DNA of 64,000 nucleotides from Candidatus Zixiibacteriota bacterium (GTDB lineage: Bacteria; Zixibacteria; MSB-5A5; GN15; PGXB01). The DNA is taken from NCBI GenBank assembly GCA_016933955.1, contig JAFGTT010000008.1:62001-126000 (forward strand). Direction: 5' to 3'. The translations under genes were made by a program, and so were the position numbers. The notes below the pieces were generated by a model. That model did no database searches. It was given only the letters and a program-made list of their open reading frames with translations, and was not told where the DNA came from. The number at the start of each line of letters is the position of its first letter. Position 1 is the stretch's first letter. Positions 53,137 through 62,983 of this stretch are shown one piece after another.

Positions 53137-54270
53137 CTAAAAGCCCGCCGCCAGCCCGGCCGTAATCTGAAAACCGCTTAAGTCCATATCGCCGCCATAG
53201 GCCGAACCGGTGAAGTATTTAAAGCCCAGATCGAAACTAAGGTCGCGGCCGAAATTCCGCCCGTACATGATTCCGGTACCGAACACCGTCGCTCCGTCAA
53301 CATCCTGGTCGATCTCCTCGAACCCGCCGATTATCTTCAGTTCCATATTCGGACCGATATACCAGTCGGTTCCGGGACGGTATGTGAAGGCGCCGTTGAT
53401 GGAAAATTCATTGCCGTACATCTTCAGCTCCGAGATAACCGCACCGCTGGTGATATCATAGCGGGTGTGGCGGCCCCGGATAAGATACCTGACATATCCG
53501 TTCAGGCTGTAATCGGTTTCACCGTAAGCACCGGCCAGCCGGATATCGAACTGCTGACTTTGTTTGAAAATTTTATCGCCGTCGTACTTATCGGTTCCGT
53601 ACAGAGTATATACCATGTCCAGGGAATAATTCGTCCGATCGCCGCCGGTGGCGGCATTGGCATTGATACTGAAAAAATTCCCCGGTTTGTAATTCAAACC
53701 GTCCTCATAGGGGGTGTAACTGCCGTTAAACTGATATGACATTCCGGCCCCGCATTGAAAACGCCCCAGGGCGGCCGCACCGCCCAGAAGCATATTCACC
53801 CCCAGGCCTTCTCCCAGCCGCCGCAGCGGAAAATCGAGATAATTCTGCGACAGGACATCGATAACCGCCCGCTCTTCGTAGGGGTCGAGCTTCCGCTTTC
53901 CGACCGGAAGATTGAGACCGATGCTGGCCAGAATCCGGTCATCGCTGAACGAGCGGCTGGCCTGAATCCGAAAATCCGATAATCCCGAAAGCGATGAGTC
54001 GGAACCGTAATACGACAGCACATTGGTCGACCCCGCCATGTAGAACCGGGTTTCGAAATTGTCGCTCAGAGGAATAAAACCGCTGACCGGTACCGTGAAT
54101 TGGTCAATGTCGATTTTACCGCTTTCGCCATCCATATTCCAGTGGCTATACACCATCCGGAGCGATCCGGCCGATGGTTCACCGTAAATTATCTGCCCGA
54201 ACGAGGGGGTAACTGCCAGAACCATCAGCCCCGCGGTTAATATCCCGATAATAATTCTTTTATTCCGCAT
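53137..54270 (-). CDS. Outer-membrane beta-barrel protein
   Basis: A 377-residue protein with a signal peptide cut near PSFGQII. The mature part is almost wholly made of alternating amphipathic strands with Tyr and aromatic girdles and turn residues (FSINANAATGGDRTNYSLDMVYTLYG and FDIRLAGAYGETDYSLNGYV). It ends in FQITAGLAAGF with the C-terminal Phe that directs Bam insertion. Its start codon overlaps the stop of the CsgG/TPR gene by 11 bases, so they are coupled. It may be a porin or a pore for the associated lipoproteins. Confidence 0.8.
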   Translation of the reverse strand: MRNKRIIIGILTAGLMVLAVTPSFGQIIYGEPSAGSLRMVYSHWNMDGESGKIDIDQFTVPVSGFIPLSDNFETRFYMAGSTNVLSYYGSDSSLSGLSDFRIQASRSFSDDRILASIGLNLPVGKRKLDPYEERAVIDVLSQNYLDFPLRRLGEGLGVNMLLGGAAALGRFQCGAGMSYQFNGSYTPYEDGLNYKPGNFFSINANAATGGDRTNYSLDMVYTLYGTDKYDGDKIFKQSQQFDIRLAGAYGETDYSLNGYVRYLIRGRHTRYDITSGAVISELKMYGNEFSINGAFTYRPGTDWYIGPNMELKIIGGFEEIDQDVDGATVFGTGIMYGRNFGRDLSFDLGFKYFTGSAYGGDMDLSGFQITAGLAAGF

Positions 54271-55573
54271 CGAGATCCCCCCTTATGATAATGACCCGTG
54301 ATCCCAGGTTGATGACCGGCGGATTGATCGGAGGATTCCCGAACCGCTCGTATAAAGTTTGCTCCGAGATGAACCCGGAATTGAGAAGGGTCGTGATCTG
54401 GGTTTGATCGAGTCCGGTTTCCTCGCCGCCGGTTTCGCTTTCGCTCGAAGAAGTTGCCGCTTCCTCGAAAGTCTCGAATGATTCACCCCCCTCACCGCCG
54501 GAAACGGCCGCCACCTGATTGGCCTTGGCCGCCGCCGGCACGAAATTTTTATCCTCGGTGACCGCCTTGTTGTATTCTTCACGGGCGGCATCATACATCC
54601 CCCGGCTCTGGTAATCCAGACCGCGGCAATAGGCCATGAAAGCCAGGAACGATTCAGTCGGGACCTCTTCGACAGCGTCCCGCTCGGCCTTCGTCAACTG
54701 GATTCCGAGACTGTCGATTATGCCAAAAACAAAATCCTTCTGGATTTTGAAGAACTTGTTGACATCCCCCTCGATCGGCGCTGTCCGTTCGGCGGAACTG
54801 TCCCGGGTGCTGACAATAGCCCCATCCAGCCTGAGAGCATTATCCCCGGCGCTTAAAACCGTCCCGGTGATCAGATGTTCGCTTCCCAGAAGACGGCCAA
54901 TCCGGGGCGAAGTGCCCGGATCGACTTTACCGGAGGCGCCCAGCTTTAGCTCGTTCAACAAAACATCGATCTTGAGACGATCGATAACTTTCAACTGCGT
55001 TACTTTGGCCAGATCAATCGACGTGAACTCGGCCAATCCCTTACTAATCGGCGCGAGGTCTTCCGGCAACTGCGACCCGTCGAAATCAACCACGGCGATG
55101 CTGTTGTCGGGAATATTGCTCACCTTAAGACGGCTCTCGTTGGCCACCGCGGTTTCGACCTCAGTCTTTATCTTCTGCGAAATCAGCCGATCTAGATGCC
55201 CCCGGATCAGGTTTCGGGTTTCTGCCGAGGTATCGAGATTCAAAGCCGAGGAATAGGCCGCGATAGCTTTATCGGTTTGCTTTTTCTGTTCGAAAATAAG
55301 CCCGATAAACAGGTTGGTGCGGGCATCCGGTGTGATGTTATTGGCCTGCATCAGGGCATCCTCGGCTTTAATCAAATCACCCTGTCGATAAAAGGCCACC
55401 CCGATTTCACGCCAGGCCTGATAGTTATCCGGATGCTGGGCGATCTCTTTATACAGGTAGTCGATTCCTTCCTGGTACCGACCCTCATCGATATTTTTCC
55501 TCCCCTGGCCGTAAAAACCCTGCGAACAGCCGGCCGCCACCAGGAGGAAAACTATCAGTATTTTCTTAAGCAT
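54260..55573 (-). CDS. Lipoprotein with TPR repeats and CsgG-like domain
   Basis: A 437-residue lipoprotein (lipobox VAAGC). Residues about 30-130 are TPRs (GRYQEGIDYLYKEIAQHPDNYQAWREIG, DKAIAAYSSALNLDTS). Residues about 150-290 are CsgG/FlgO-like: NSIAVVDFDGSQLPEDLAPISKGLAEF, LKVIDRLKIDVLLNELKLG and GRLLGSEHLITGTV. A TPR-like pair and a Ser/Glu-rich linker follow. CsgG proteins form outer-membrane export channels, but many relatives only bind periplasmic partners. It overlaps the barrel gene and follows the other CsgG-like gene by 29 bases, suggesting one envelope complex. Confidence 0.82.
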   Translation of the reverse strand: MLKKILIVFLLVAAGCSQGFYGQGRKNIDEGRYQEGIDYLYKEIAQHPDNYQAWREIGVAFYRQGDLIKAEDALMQANNITPDARTNLFIGLIFEQKKQTDKAIAAYSSALNLDTSAETRNLIRGHLDRLISQKIKTEVETAVANESRLKVSNIPDNSIAVVDFDGSQLPEDLAPISKGLAEFTSIDLAKVTQLKVIDRLKIDVLLNELKLGASGKVDPGTSPRIGRLLGSEHLITGTVLSAGDNALRLDGAIVSTRDSSAERTAPIEGDVNKFFKIQKDFVFGIIDSLGIQLTKAERDAVEEVPTESFLAFMAYCRGLDYQSRGMYDAAREEYNKAVTEDKNFVPAAAKANQVAAVSGGEGGESFETFEEAATSSSESETGGEETGLDQTQITTLLNSGFISEQTLYERFGNPPINPPVINLGSRVIIIRGDLDAE

Positions 55574-55602
55574 ATTCTACTCCCCGGCACACTCGTGCCG
55601 AA

Positions 55603-56658
55603 TTAACCAACCAGCGGCCGGTAGATGTCCATTTTCCTCTTGGCTTCGATAAAACTGTCGTCTTTTTCATAAGCCATTTTGAAATATTCATAGGCGTTCT
55701 TATAATCGTACTTATCCATATAATCCAGACCGCGGGCATACAGCTTGACCGCATCCATCGACTCGGTCCCGCCTTCCTCCAGCATAACCTTGGTCTCCTT
55801 GGGCAGGATAATATCGAGTTTCTCCGCTAGTTCGCCTACCAGAGCCTTCTCCATCCCGACATAATCCGGCTTGCCTTCCTTGTCCACCGAGGCCAGGATT
55901 TCCGAAGTTTCCACCTTGACCACCCGCACGATCATGCGTGTATTCTTGTCATCGATCTGGGTTATACTCCCGAAAACCATCAACTGCGCGCCCAGCAGTT
56001 TCCCCACCCGGGCCGCCGTTTCCGCATCGACTTTCCCTTTTTCCGTCAGCTCCAGTTCCTTGAGAACGAAATCGATTTTATCCCGTTCGACCACTTTCAG
56101 GGAACTGATCAGGGAGAAATCATGCTGGAAGAAATCGGCCAGTCCTTTGCTCAGCTCGCCCATTTCCTCTTTGTACTTGCCGATCGAGTAATTATCGAAT
56201 TCCATGATGGCAATCGTCCTGATCTCCGGATCGCGGCTTTCATCGGGACAAACCAGCATATTTTGCGCGTTGGTGATTTTGTACCACTGATCCCGAAGTT
56301 CCGCCGGCCAGATATCGCGCGGGAAATTGATCACGCAGGGGCCGATCTGCGATATTTTTTCCAGGAATTCGAAGGCCTTGCGTTGATAAGCCTGCCCCAT
56401 AGCATAGGTAATCAGGCTCTTGACCTCGAAAATGGCAATACTGTCCTTGGCTGTCAGGTTGTCTCGCTTCAGGAGCTCATCGGTGATTGCCAGCCCCTTG
56501 TTGAATTCGAGCTCGCTGTACAGATCGACCGCCGCGGCCAGCTTGCTGGCTACATCCGATGTCTCCTGCGCTAGTGCCGTCGGGCCGTTCAGCCCGAACA
56601 CCGCCACGGCCAGACCGATCAAACAGATAGCATAAACGGCCTTGAATTTGATTATCAT
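55603..56658 (-). CDS. Periplasmic CsgG-like protein
   Basis: A 351-residue protein with a signal peptide ending ALAQETS. The first part (about 30-140) is helical. The CsgG-like domain (about 150-285) shows RTIAIMEFDNYSIGKYKEEMGELSKGLADF, LKVVERDKIDFVLKELEL and GKLLGAQLMVFGSIT, in the same order as its downstream paralogue. It ends in a TPR-like pair (KLYARGLDYMDKYDYKNAYEYFKMAY). There is no lipobox, unlike its paralogue. AAGGAGT stands just before the ATG. It lies second in the kinase-led operon, 65 bases after the kinase gene. Confidence 0.82.
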   Translation of the reverse strand: MIIKFKAVYAICLIGLAVAVFGLNGPTALAQETSDVASKLAAAVDLYSELEFNKGLAITDELLKRDNLTAKDSIAIFEVKSLITYAMGQAYQRKAFEFLEKISQIGPCVINFPRDIWPAELRDQWYKITNAQNMLVCPDESRDPEIRTIAIMEFDNYSIGKYKEEMGELSKGLADFFQHDFSLISSLKVVERDKIDFVLKELELTEKGKVDAETAARVGKLLGAQLMVFGSITQIDDKNTRMIVRVVKVETSEILASVDKEGKPDYVGMEKALVGELAEKLDIILPKETKVMLEEGGTESMDAVKLYARGLDYMDKYDYKNAYEYFKMAYEKDDSFIEAKRKMDIYRPLVG

Positions 56659-56723
56659 AACTACTCCTTGATTAATACTATTTATATTTTGTTTGTCTTA
56701 ATTATCTTATAAAGATAACGGAT

Positions 56724-58268
56724 TTATTCCGTGGTATCAAATATTACGCGGCTGGTGTCATTTTTCCTAACCACCGCCTTTTCGCTGCGATCGATATTCT
56801 CGCCGTCTTTGTCCAGGGTTATACGCACCGTATATTCCCCGACCGGCTTGTGAAAAGTGTATGGCGTCGTTTCGCTCTGAAGCTGACCGTCCAGATAAAT
56901 ATCGGCCATGAACGGTTTTGAGCCTACCAGAAGCCAGCCGGAATCGACTGCCACCGGCGGCGGTTCATGCACCGGGGCCGGTTTGGGGAATTCGAAAGTG
57001 AACTGACGGCTGAAATTCTCATCGGACGAAAGATAAAAATCGCTTTCATACAACTGCGGCACCGCCTTTTTATTCTCCACCCGCATAACATACTGCCCGG
57101 TATCGGCGTTGAACGTGGTTTCGCTGACATTACGCCCGATCAGCATATCGTTCAAATATATATCGCCCGATGGTTCGATCGTCAGGGCAATGGTGCCGAC
57201 CGGTGAAACTTCCGGTTCAATGGCCACGTTGCTCGAATCGGCATTTGTTACCTGACGTTCATCGGTTACGACTTCCGGTTGGGAAATTACTTCCTTTGTC
57301 TGCACGTTATTCCCGCCCGAGGGCCAGAACAGCCAGAGCCCGAATGCAACCATGGCCACCGCCGCGACCCCGATCAGGACCGGAACCGTTTTAGATTTTT
57401 CTCCCTCTGGACGGGTGACCGGTACGGCCGCGGTTTTATCCTCATCGGCGGCGGCGTATTTCCGCATGATCGGCACCAGCGCTTCTTTCATCTCACAGGC
57501 CGACTGATAACGCTCCCGTGGATCGCGTTTCAGCGATTTCATAATCACCGCCTCAAGATCCCGGGGAATTTCGGAATTTATCTTACGCGGGCTTTGGGGA
57601 TCTTTGGTCAGTTTGGCGTCCCGGATTAGAAACTGGTTGTCACCCTTAAACGGCACCTCGCAGGTCAACAGAAAGTACAACATGGTTCCGGCCGCGTAAA
57701 TATCGGCCAGGGCGTAATCGATATTTTCATTCCCGGTGAACTGCTCGGGAGACATATAGGCCGGGGTTCCGCAGGCTGTCCCGGCCATGGTCAGGCTTGG
57801 GTCGCTTTTACCCTTGGCGATCCCGAAATCGATAATCTTGATATGCCCGGCCAGGTCAATCATGATATTGCTCGGCTTGATATCCCGATGATATATATCT
57901 TTCTGGTGAGCCACCTCGAGAATATCGAGAACCTCGCTGGTTATCCGCAGCGATTCCTCGATACTGAACTTGCCCTCCTTCTCGACTTTTTCCTCCAGCG
58001 TCACCCCATCGATATATTCCATGGCGATGACAAAATCCTCCCCATGATTAAAAAAGTGTTTGATCCGGCAGATATTGGAGTGACCGTCAAGAAGGGCCAG
58101 TTTATCCGCCTCCTGGCGGAAACGATCAGCCTGCCCGGGATCGCTCAGGATTTTTAAAACGACTTTGAGATTGGGGACATCCTTGTGGACCGCCAGATAA
58201 ACTCGGGCCATTCCCCCGGAACCGATTTTTTTCAGGATTTTATAATTTCCGATAAACTGCTCTTCCAT
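56724..58268 (-). CDS. Membrane Ser/Thr protein kinase with C-terminal PEGA domains
   Basis: A 514-residue kinase. The Hanks domain (about 8-270) has the Gly loop IGSGGMARVY, the Lys in LKVVLKIL, HRDIKPSNIMID, IIDFGIAKGKSD and CGTPAYMSPEQFTG, all consistent with activity. One membrane helix follows near residue 300 (VPVLIGVAAVAMVAFGLWLFW). Two PEGA-type domains lie at about 350-400 (EPSGDIYLNDMLIGRN) and 445-505 (PFMADIYLDGQLQSE to PVGEYTVRI); these would be periplasmic. It is the first gene of the minus-strand operon with the CsgG-like proteins, barrel and lipoproteins. Its layout matches the kinase at 22356-24305, so the T6SS locus is flanked by related kinases. Confidence 0.92.
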   Translation of the reverse strand: MEEQFIGNYKILKKIGSGGMARVYLAVHKDVPNLKVVLKILSDPGQADRFRQEADKLALLDGHSNICRIKHFFNHGEDFVIAMEYIDGVTLEEKVEKEGKFSIEESLRITSEVLDILEVAHQKDIYHRDIKPSNIMIDLAGHIKIIDFGIAKGKSDPSLTMAGTACGTPAYMSPEQFTGNENIDYALADIYAAGTMLYFLLTCEVPFKGDNQFLIRDAKLTKDPQSPRKINSEIPRDLEAVIMKSLKRDPRERYQSACEMKEALVPIMRKYAAADEDKTAAVPVTRPEGEKSKTVPVLIGVAAVAMVAFGLWLFWPSGGNNVQTKEVISQPEVVTDERQVTNADSSNVAIEPEVSPVGTIALTIEPSGDIYLNDMLIGRNVSETTFNADTGQYVMRVENKKAVPQLYESDFYLSSDENFSRQFTFEFPKPAPVHEPPPVAVDSGWLLVGSKPFMADIYLDGQLQSETTPYTFHKPVGEYTVRITLDKDGENIDRSEKAVVRKNDTSRVIFDTTE

Positions 58269-58519
58269 AACACAACAATATATATCTTATGCTTTAAGCC
58301 TGCAATAAAAACAGTATATCCATTCCGCGAAGGCCGTTTTTCCACAATTCAGTCTTTAACCCTGCGAAACGTCAGCCCTTCCAATGATACCATGTTACTT
58401 GCGTGGCCACAATTAATACCAATTTTAATATTTTATACGCCGCCATATCTTCGTATAAATTAAAATTAGGCTGGAGAGGATTTTTTTACCTTGCACTGAT
58501 CAAAATGACAGGTGCCAAA
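58269..58519. other. Divergent intergenic region between kinase operon and aceE
   Basis: A 251-base AT-rich gap that must hold promoters for both divergent units. An upstream GTG (58403) would extend aceE by 39 residues, but that stretch is low in coding character. I see no clear consensus promoter and no other gene. Confidence 0.5.
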
Positions 58520-61204
58520 ATGACGGAAAAAGAAAAATTTAATTACAATAACAGCCTTGAAGAAGAAAACCTGGAATGGCTGGAATCACTCGATGATGTT
58601 TTCGAAACCGGCGGTCTTCAGCGCCTTGGCGATTTGCTCGAACTACTCAGGAAGCGAGCCGCTGAACTGGGCCTGCCGCGGCCGACCCCGGGCCGGACAA
58701 CCGATTATATCAACACCATCCCGCCCCAAGAACAGCCGCCATATCCCGGAAGCCGCGAGATCGAACGGCGGATAAAGAGTATTATTCGCTGGAATGCCAT
58801 GGCTATGGTGGTTCGGGCCAACCGCCATGAGCACGGTATCGGTGGTCATATCTCTACCTATGCCTCGGCGGCGACCCTGTACGAGGTCGGTTTCAACCAC
58901 TTTTTCCGCGGCCGGGGAGAAAAACACCCCGGCGACCTGGTCTATTTCCAGGGGCACGCTTCACCGGGAATTTATGCCCGCGCTTTTCTTGAGGGACGGC
59001 TCAATGAAGGCGACCTGGAAAACTTCCGCAGAGAACTCGATCCCAACGGCGGACTGTCATCGTATCCTCACCCGTGGCTGATGCCCAATTTCTGGCAATT
59101 CCCGACTGTTTCGATGGGTCTCGGGCCGATTATGGCTATCTACCAGGCTCGTTTTAACCGCTATCTCGAACAACGAGGCCTGATCCAGCCTTCCGACCAG
59201 AAAATCTGGGCCTTTCTTGGTGACGGGGAAACCGATGAACCGGAAACCCTCGGCGCCATCACCCTGGCCTCGCGGGAAAAACTGGATAATCTCATTTTCG
59301 TCATCAACTGCAATCTCCAGCGTCTCGACGGGCCGGTGCGCGGCAATGGCAAAATTATCCAGGAACTTGAGGCCGCTTTCCACGGAGCCGGATGGAACGT
59401 TATCAAGGTCGTCTGGGGTTCCCAGTGGGACCCGCTTCTGGAAAAAGATACCGAGGGCCGGCTGGTTCGGCGCATGAATGAAACGCCCGACGGGCAATTC
59501 CAAAAATACACCGTTTCCACGGGGGATTATATCCGCAGGGATTTTTTCGGCCGAGATCCGAAACTTCTAGAAATGGTTAAAAACTACTCCGATGAACAAC
59601 TGGAAAAACTCAACCGCGGCGGGCATGACCCGGCCAAGGTTTACGCCGCTTATAAAGCGGCTTTCGAGCATCGTAGCTCGCCAACCGTCATTCTCGCCAA
59701 AACCGTCAAAGGTTACGGTCTGGGTGAAGCCGGCGAGGGGCGCAATGTCACTCACCAGCAGAAAAAACTGAATGAGGAAGAATTGCGCGAATTCCGCAGC
59801 CGGTTCGGTATTCCCATTTCCGATCGCGAAATCGCCGAGGCTCCTTTCTACCGCCCGCCCGATGATTCCCATGAAACCAGATATCTCCTCGACCGGAGAA
59901 AAGAACTGGGCGGTTATCTCCCGCGAAGGGTGGTCAATGTCGAACCGATCACCACACCCGATGACCAGCTGTTCGGAGAATATTACGAGGGAACCGAAGA
60001 CCGCGAGGTCAGCACCACGATGGTCTTCGTGCACATGCTTTCCAAATTGATGCATGATCCGAAAATCGGAAAAAATATTATCCCTATCGTACCCGACGAA
60101 ATGCGGACCTTCGGTATGGAAGCCCTGTTCCGCAAATTCGGCATCTATTCCTCGGTCGGGCAGCTCTATGAACCGGTCGATAAAGAGGCTTTGATGTACT
60201 ACCGCGAAGCGAAGGATGGAGCCATTCTGGAGGAGGGGATTACCGAGGCCGGTTCGATGTCTTCTTTCATCGCCGCGGGAACGTCATATGCCAGCCATGG
60301 TCTTAACCTGATTCCGTTTTTCGTTTATTATTCCATGTTCGGTTTTCAGAGGATCGGCGATTTGATCTGGGCCGCGGCCGATATGCAGACCAAAGGTTTC
60401 CTTGTCGGCGGCACCAGCGGCCGAACCACTCTTTCGGGCGAGGGATTACAGCACCAGGACGGCAACAGCCACCTTCTGGCTTACCCGGTCCCGAATCTGA
60501 AGGCCTATGATCCCGCCTTCGCGTACGAGTTGGCTGTCATCATCCGGGATGGCATCCGCCGCATGTTTGAAAACGGGGAAAACATTTTCTATTATCTGAC
60601 GGTCGCCAATGAATTCTACACTATGCCGCCCCGGCCGGATCATGTCGAGGATGAAGCTATCCTGAAAGGTCTCTACAGGTACCATCGCTCGGATAATAAA
60701 ACCTCCAAGGCAAGGGCCCACCTGCTCGGCTCCGGGGCCATTCTGAATGAGGCTGTCCGGGCCGGAGAAATTCTTGAAGAAAAATTCGGGCTGGCCGCTG
60801 ATATCTGGTCGGTGACCGGCTACAAGGAATTGTACCTCGACGCCCTCCATGCCGAACGGTACAATATGCTGCATCCCGCCGAAGACCGGAAAAAACCGTA
60901 TTTGACCAGCATCCTGGAAAAAGAAAAAGGTGTCTTTATCGCCGCCTCAGATTATGTTCGGGCACTGCCGGCCTCAATCGCAAAATGGGTTCCCGGTCCG
61001 TTTTTACCCCTGGGAACCGACGGATTCGGGCGTTCCGACGGGCGGAAGCAATTGCGCGATTTCTTCGAAGTCGATGCCCGGTATATTGCCCTGGCCGCCC
61101 TGTCGTCCCTCTGGCGCGAAAAAGCCATCGAGCGGAAATTGGTCGAAATGGCCATCAAAGAACTTGATATCAATCCCGATAAACTCAACCCGCTGATCTC
61201 ATAA
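58520..61204 (+). CDS. aceE: Pyruvate dehydrogenase E1 component, homodimeric type
   Basis: An 894-residue enzyme, close to the 887 of Escherichia coli AceE. It decarboxylates pyruvate with thiamine diphosphate and acetylates the lipoyl group of E2. Visible features are GIGGHISTYASAATLYEVGFNHFFRG and QGHASPGIYARAFLEGRL near the N-terminus, the ThDP motif beginning FLGDGETDEPE and ending VINCNLQRLDG, and the central IVPDEMRTFGMEALFRKFGIY. I chose ATG 58520 because AGGTG lies 5 bases upstream and the length fits the family. E2 and E3 genes are not in the window. An aldehyde dehydrogenase gene follows by 15 bases. Confidence 0.96.
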   Translation: MTEKEKFNYNNSLEEENLEWLESLDDVFETGGLQRLGDLLELLRKRAAELGLPRPTPGRTTDYINTIPPQEQPPYPGSREIERRIKSIIRWNAMAMVVRANRHEHGIGGHISTYASAATLYEVGFNHFFRGRGEKHPGDLVYFQGHASPGIYARAFLEGRLNEGDLENFRRELDPNGGLSSYPHPWLMPNFWQFPTVSMGLGPIMAIYQARFNRYLEQRGLIQPSDQKIWAFLGDGETDEPETLGAITLASREKLDNLIFVINCNLQRLDGPVRGNGKIIQELEAAFHGAGWNVIKVVWGSQWDPLLEKDTEGRLVRRMNETPDGQFQKYTVSTGDYIRRDFFGRDPKLLEMVKNYSDEQLEKLNRGGHDPAKVYAAYKAAFEHRSSPTVILAKTVKGYGLGEAGEGRNVTHQQKKLNEEELREFRSRFGIPISDREIAEAPFYRPPDDSHETRYLLDRRKELGGYLPRRVVNVEPITTPDDQLFGEYYEGTEDREVSTTMVFVHMLSKLMHDPKIGKNIIPIVPDEMRTFGMEALFRKFGIYSSVGQLYEPVDKEALMYYREAKDGAILEEGITEAGSMSSFIAAGTSYASHGLNLIPFFVYYSMFGFQRIGDLIWAAADMQTKGFLVGGTSGRTTLSGEGLQHQDGNSHLLAYPVPNLKAYDPAFAYELAVIIRDGIRRMFENGENIFYYLTVANEFYTMPPRPDHVEDEAILKGLYRYHRSDNKTSKARAHLLGSGAILNEAVRAGEILEEKFGLAADIWSVTGYKELYLDALHAERYNMLHPAEDRKKPYLTSILEKEKGVFIAASDYVRALPASIAKWVPGPFLPLGTDGFGRSDGRKQLRDFFEVDARYIALAALSSLWREKAIERKLVEMAIKELDINPDKLNPLIS

Positions 61205-61219
61205 GATAGTGAGGATGTT

Positions 61220-62578
61220 ATGAAAGCGATAAACCCCGCCACCAATGAACTGATCAAAGAATACCGCGAGCATACGGCTGAAGAAGTCGGCCGGATAATC
61301 GATCTGGTTGACTTACGCCAGAAAGAATGGCGCCGAATCGACTTTGCCGAAAAAGCCCGCTTGATGCATCGGGCGGCCGAAATACTCAGGAAAAATATCA
61401 ATAAATACGCCCGGACGATCACTCTCGAGATGGGCAAGACTATCACCGAATCTAAAGCCGAAATTGAAAAGAGCGCCTGGGTGTGCGATTACTATGCCGA
61501 TAACGCCGAAAAATTCCTGACCGATGAAATTATCGAAACTGATGCCAGCCGAAGTTTTGTGGCGTTCGAACCGCTTGGAGTGGTTCTGGCCGTCATGCCC
61601 TGGAATTTCCCCTACTGGCAGGTTTTCCGGTTCGCCGCCCCGGCCCTGATGGCGGGCAATGCCGGGGTTCTCAAACACGCTTCCAATGTCCCCGGTTGCG
61701 CCCTGGATATCGAGCAGGTTTTCCTCGAAGCCGGTTTCCCGGAAAATATATTCCGAACTCTGCTGATTTCTTCAAAGTTGGTCGATAGAATTATCGCCGA
61801 TCCGCGAATCAAAGCCGTTACCCTGACCGGCTCGGAACCGGCCGGGATGGCAGTGGCCTCGGCCGCCGGCCGGGAACTCAAAAAAACGGTTCTCGAACTG
61901 GGTGGCTCAGATCCTTTTATCGTTCTCGAGGATGCCGATCTGCCGGCCTGTGTCGCCACCTCGGCCAAGGCTCGGATGATTAACGCCGGACAGAGCTGTA
62001 TCGCCGCCAAACGGTTTATCGTAGTGGAACCGATGTTGCGAGCATTCGAGGAACAGCAAACGGCTATAATGAAATCTCTCAAGGTCGGCGACCCGCTCGA
62101 TGAAAATACCAAAGTCGGGGCCATGGCCCGTCTCGATCTTCTCGAGGAACTTGAGGAACAGGTTAAAGAATCAATCAGGATGGGGGCCCGTTTGCTCTGT
62201 GGCGGGAAAAGAGCCGACCGACCAGGCGTTTTCTATGAACCGACAGTTCTGACCGATGTTCGCAAAGGCATGCCGGCCTATGAACAGGAAACCTTCGGGC
62301 CGGTCTCGGCTATTATACCAGCCAAAGATACCGAGGACGCTATTCGGGTGGCCAATGATTCGGTCTTCGGGTTGGGCGGTTCGGTCTGGTCGAGAAACAT
62401 TAAAAAAGCCGAAATGGTTGCCCGGCGGATAGAAACCGGGGCGGTGTTTATCAATGGCCTGACTAAATCCGATCCCCGCCTGCCATTCGGTGGTGTCAAG
62501 AAATCCGGCTATGGTCGCGAATTATCTCATTACGGTATCAGGGAATTCGTCAATATAAAAACTATCTGGATTGCTTAA
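61220..62578 (+). CDS. NAD(P)-dependent aldehyde dehydrogenase, succinate-semialdehyde type
   Basis: A 452-residue ALDH. PWNFPYWQVFRFAAPALMAGNAGVLKH is the cofactor-binding region, VTLTGSEPAGMAVAS follows, ELGGSDPFIVLEDAD has the general-base Glu and NAGQSCIAAKRFIV the catalytic Cys. Length and the ending PFGGVKKSGYGRELSHYGIREFVNIKTIWI match the short GabD/SSADH-like group. It begins 15 bases after aceE, so co-expression with pyruvate dehydrogenase is likely. The exact aldehyde is uncertain: succinate semialdehyde is the best guess from family resemblance. Confidence 0.9.
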   Translation: MKAINPATNELIKEYREHTAEEVGRIIDLVDLRQKEWRRIDFAEKARLMHRAAEILRKNINKYARTITLEMGKTITESKAEIEKSAWVCDYYADNAEKFLTDEIIETDASRSFVAFEPLGVVLAVMPWNFPYWQVFRFAAPALMAGNAGVLKHASNVPGCALDIEQVFLEAGFPENIFRTLLISSKLVDRIIADPRIKAVTLTGSEPAGMAVASAAGRELKKTVLELGGSDPFIVLEDADLPACVATSAKARMINAGQSCIAAKRFIVVEPMLRAFEEQQTAIMKSLKVGDPLDENTKVGAMARLDLLEELEEQVKESIRMGARLLCGGKRADRPGVFYEPTVLTDVRKGMPAYEQETFGPVSAIIPAKDTEDAIRVANDSVFGLGGSVWSRNIKKAEMVARRIETGAVFINGLTKSDPRLPFGGVKKSGYGRELSHYGIREFVNIKTIWIA

Positions 62579-62683
62579 ACACTTTTTATCTTTCCATCGT
62601 ATATAATTTTACCCGGATTATTAAATCGATCCGGGCATATGAATCCGTGTAATTTAATCACCGGGATAAACGGAGGATATTCT

Positions 62684-62983
62684 ATGGATGAAAAGATAAT
62701 GACTATTCATCCCAAAGATAAGCGAGGTGTCAATATTGCCCGGCAAAAATACGATACCATCCGGACCGCAATAATAAAATCCCTTAAGAGTCGCCGGCTC
62801 ACCCATACCGAGTTAATCCAGGAGGTGAGAAAACACCTCAGCTATTCGTTCGACGGATCCGTTGCATGGTATGTTGAGGCCGTAAAACAGGATCTTGAGG
62901 CACGTCATGAAATCGAACGATTCGGATACGGTCGCAACAAATCGGCCTATCGCCTGATATCCGAGGAACCTGCTGTTCTTTGA
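62684..62983 (+). CDS. Small winged-helix-like protein (DUF6958-type)
   Basis: A 99-residue soluble protein. The core TIRTAIIKSLKSRRLTHTELIQEVRKHL, followed by GSVAWYVEAVKQDLEARHEIERF and a short wing, looks like a winged helix with a long recognition-type helix. It resembles a small family I recall as DUF6958, whose role is unknown. I chose ATG 62684, with GGAGG 8 bases upstream, over ATG 62639. It stands alone after the aldehyde dehydrogenase gene. Confidence 0.65.
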   Translation: MDEKIMTIHPKDKRGVNIARQKYDTIRTAIIKSLKSRRLTHTELIQEVRKHLSYSFDGSVAWYVEAVKQDLEARHEIERFGYGRNKSAYRLISEEPAVL

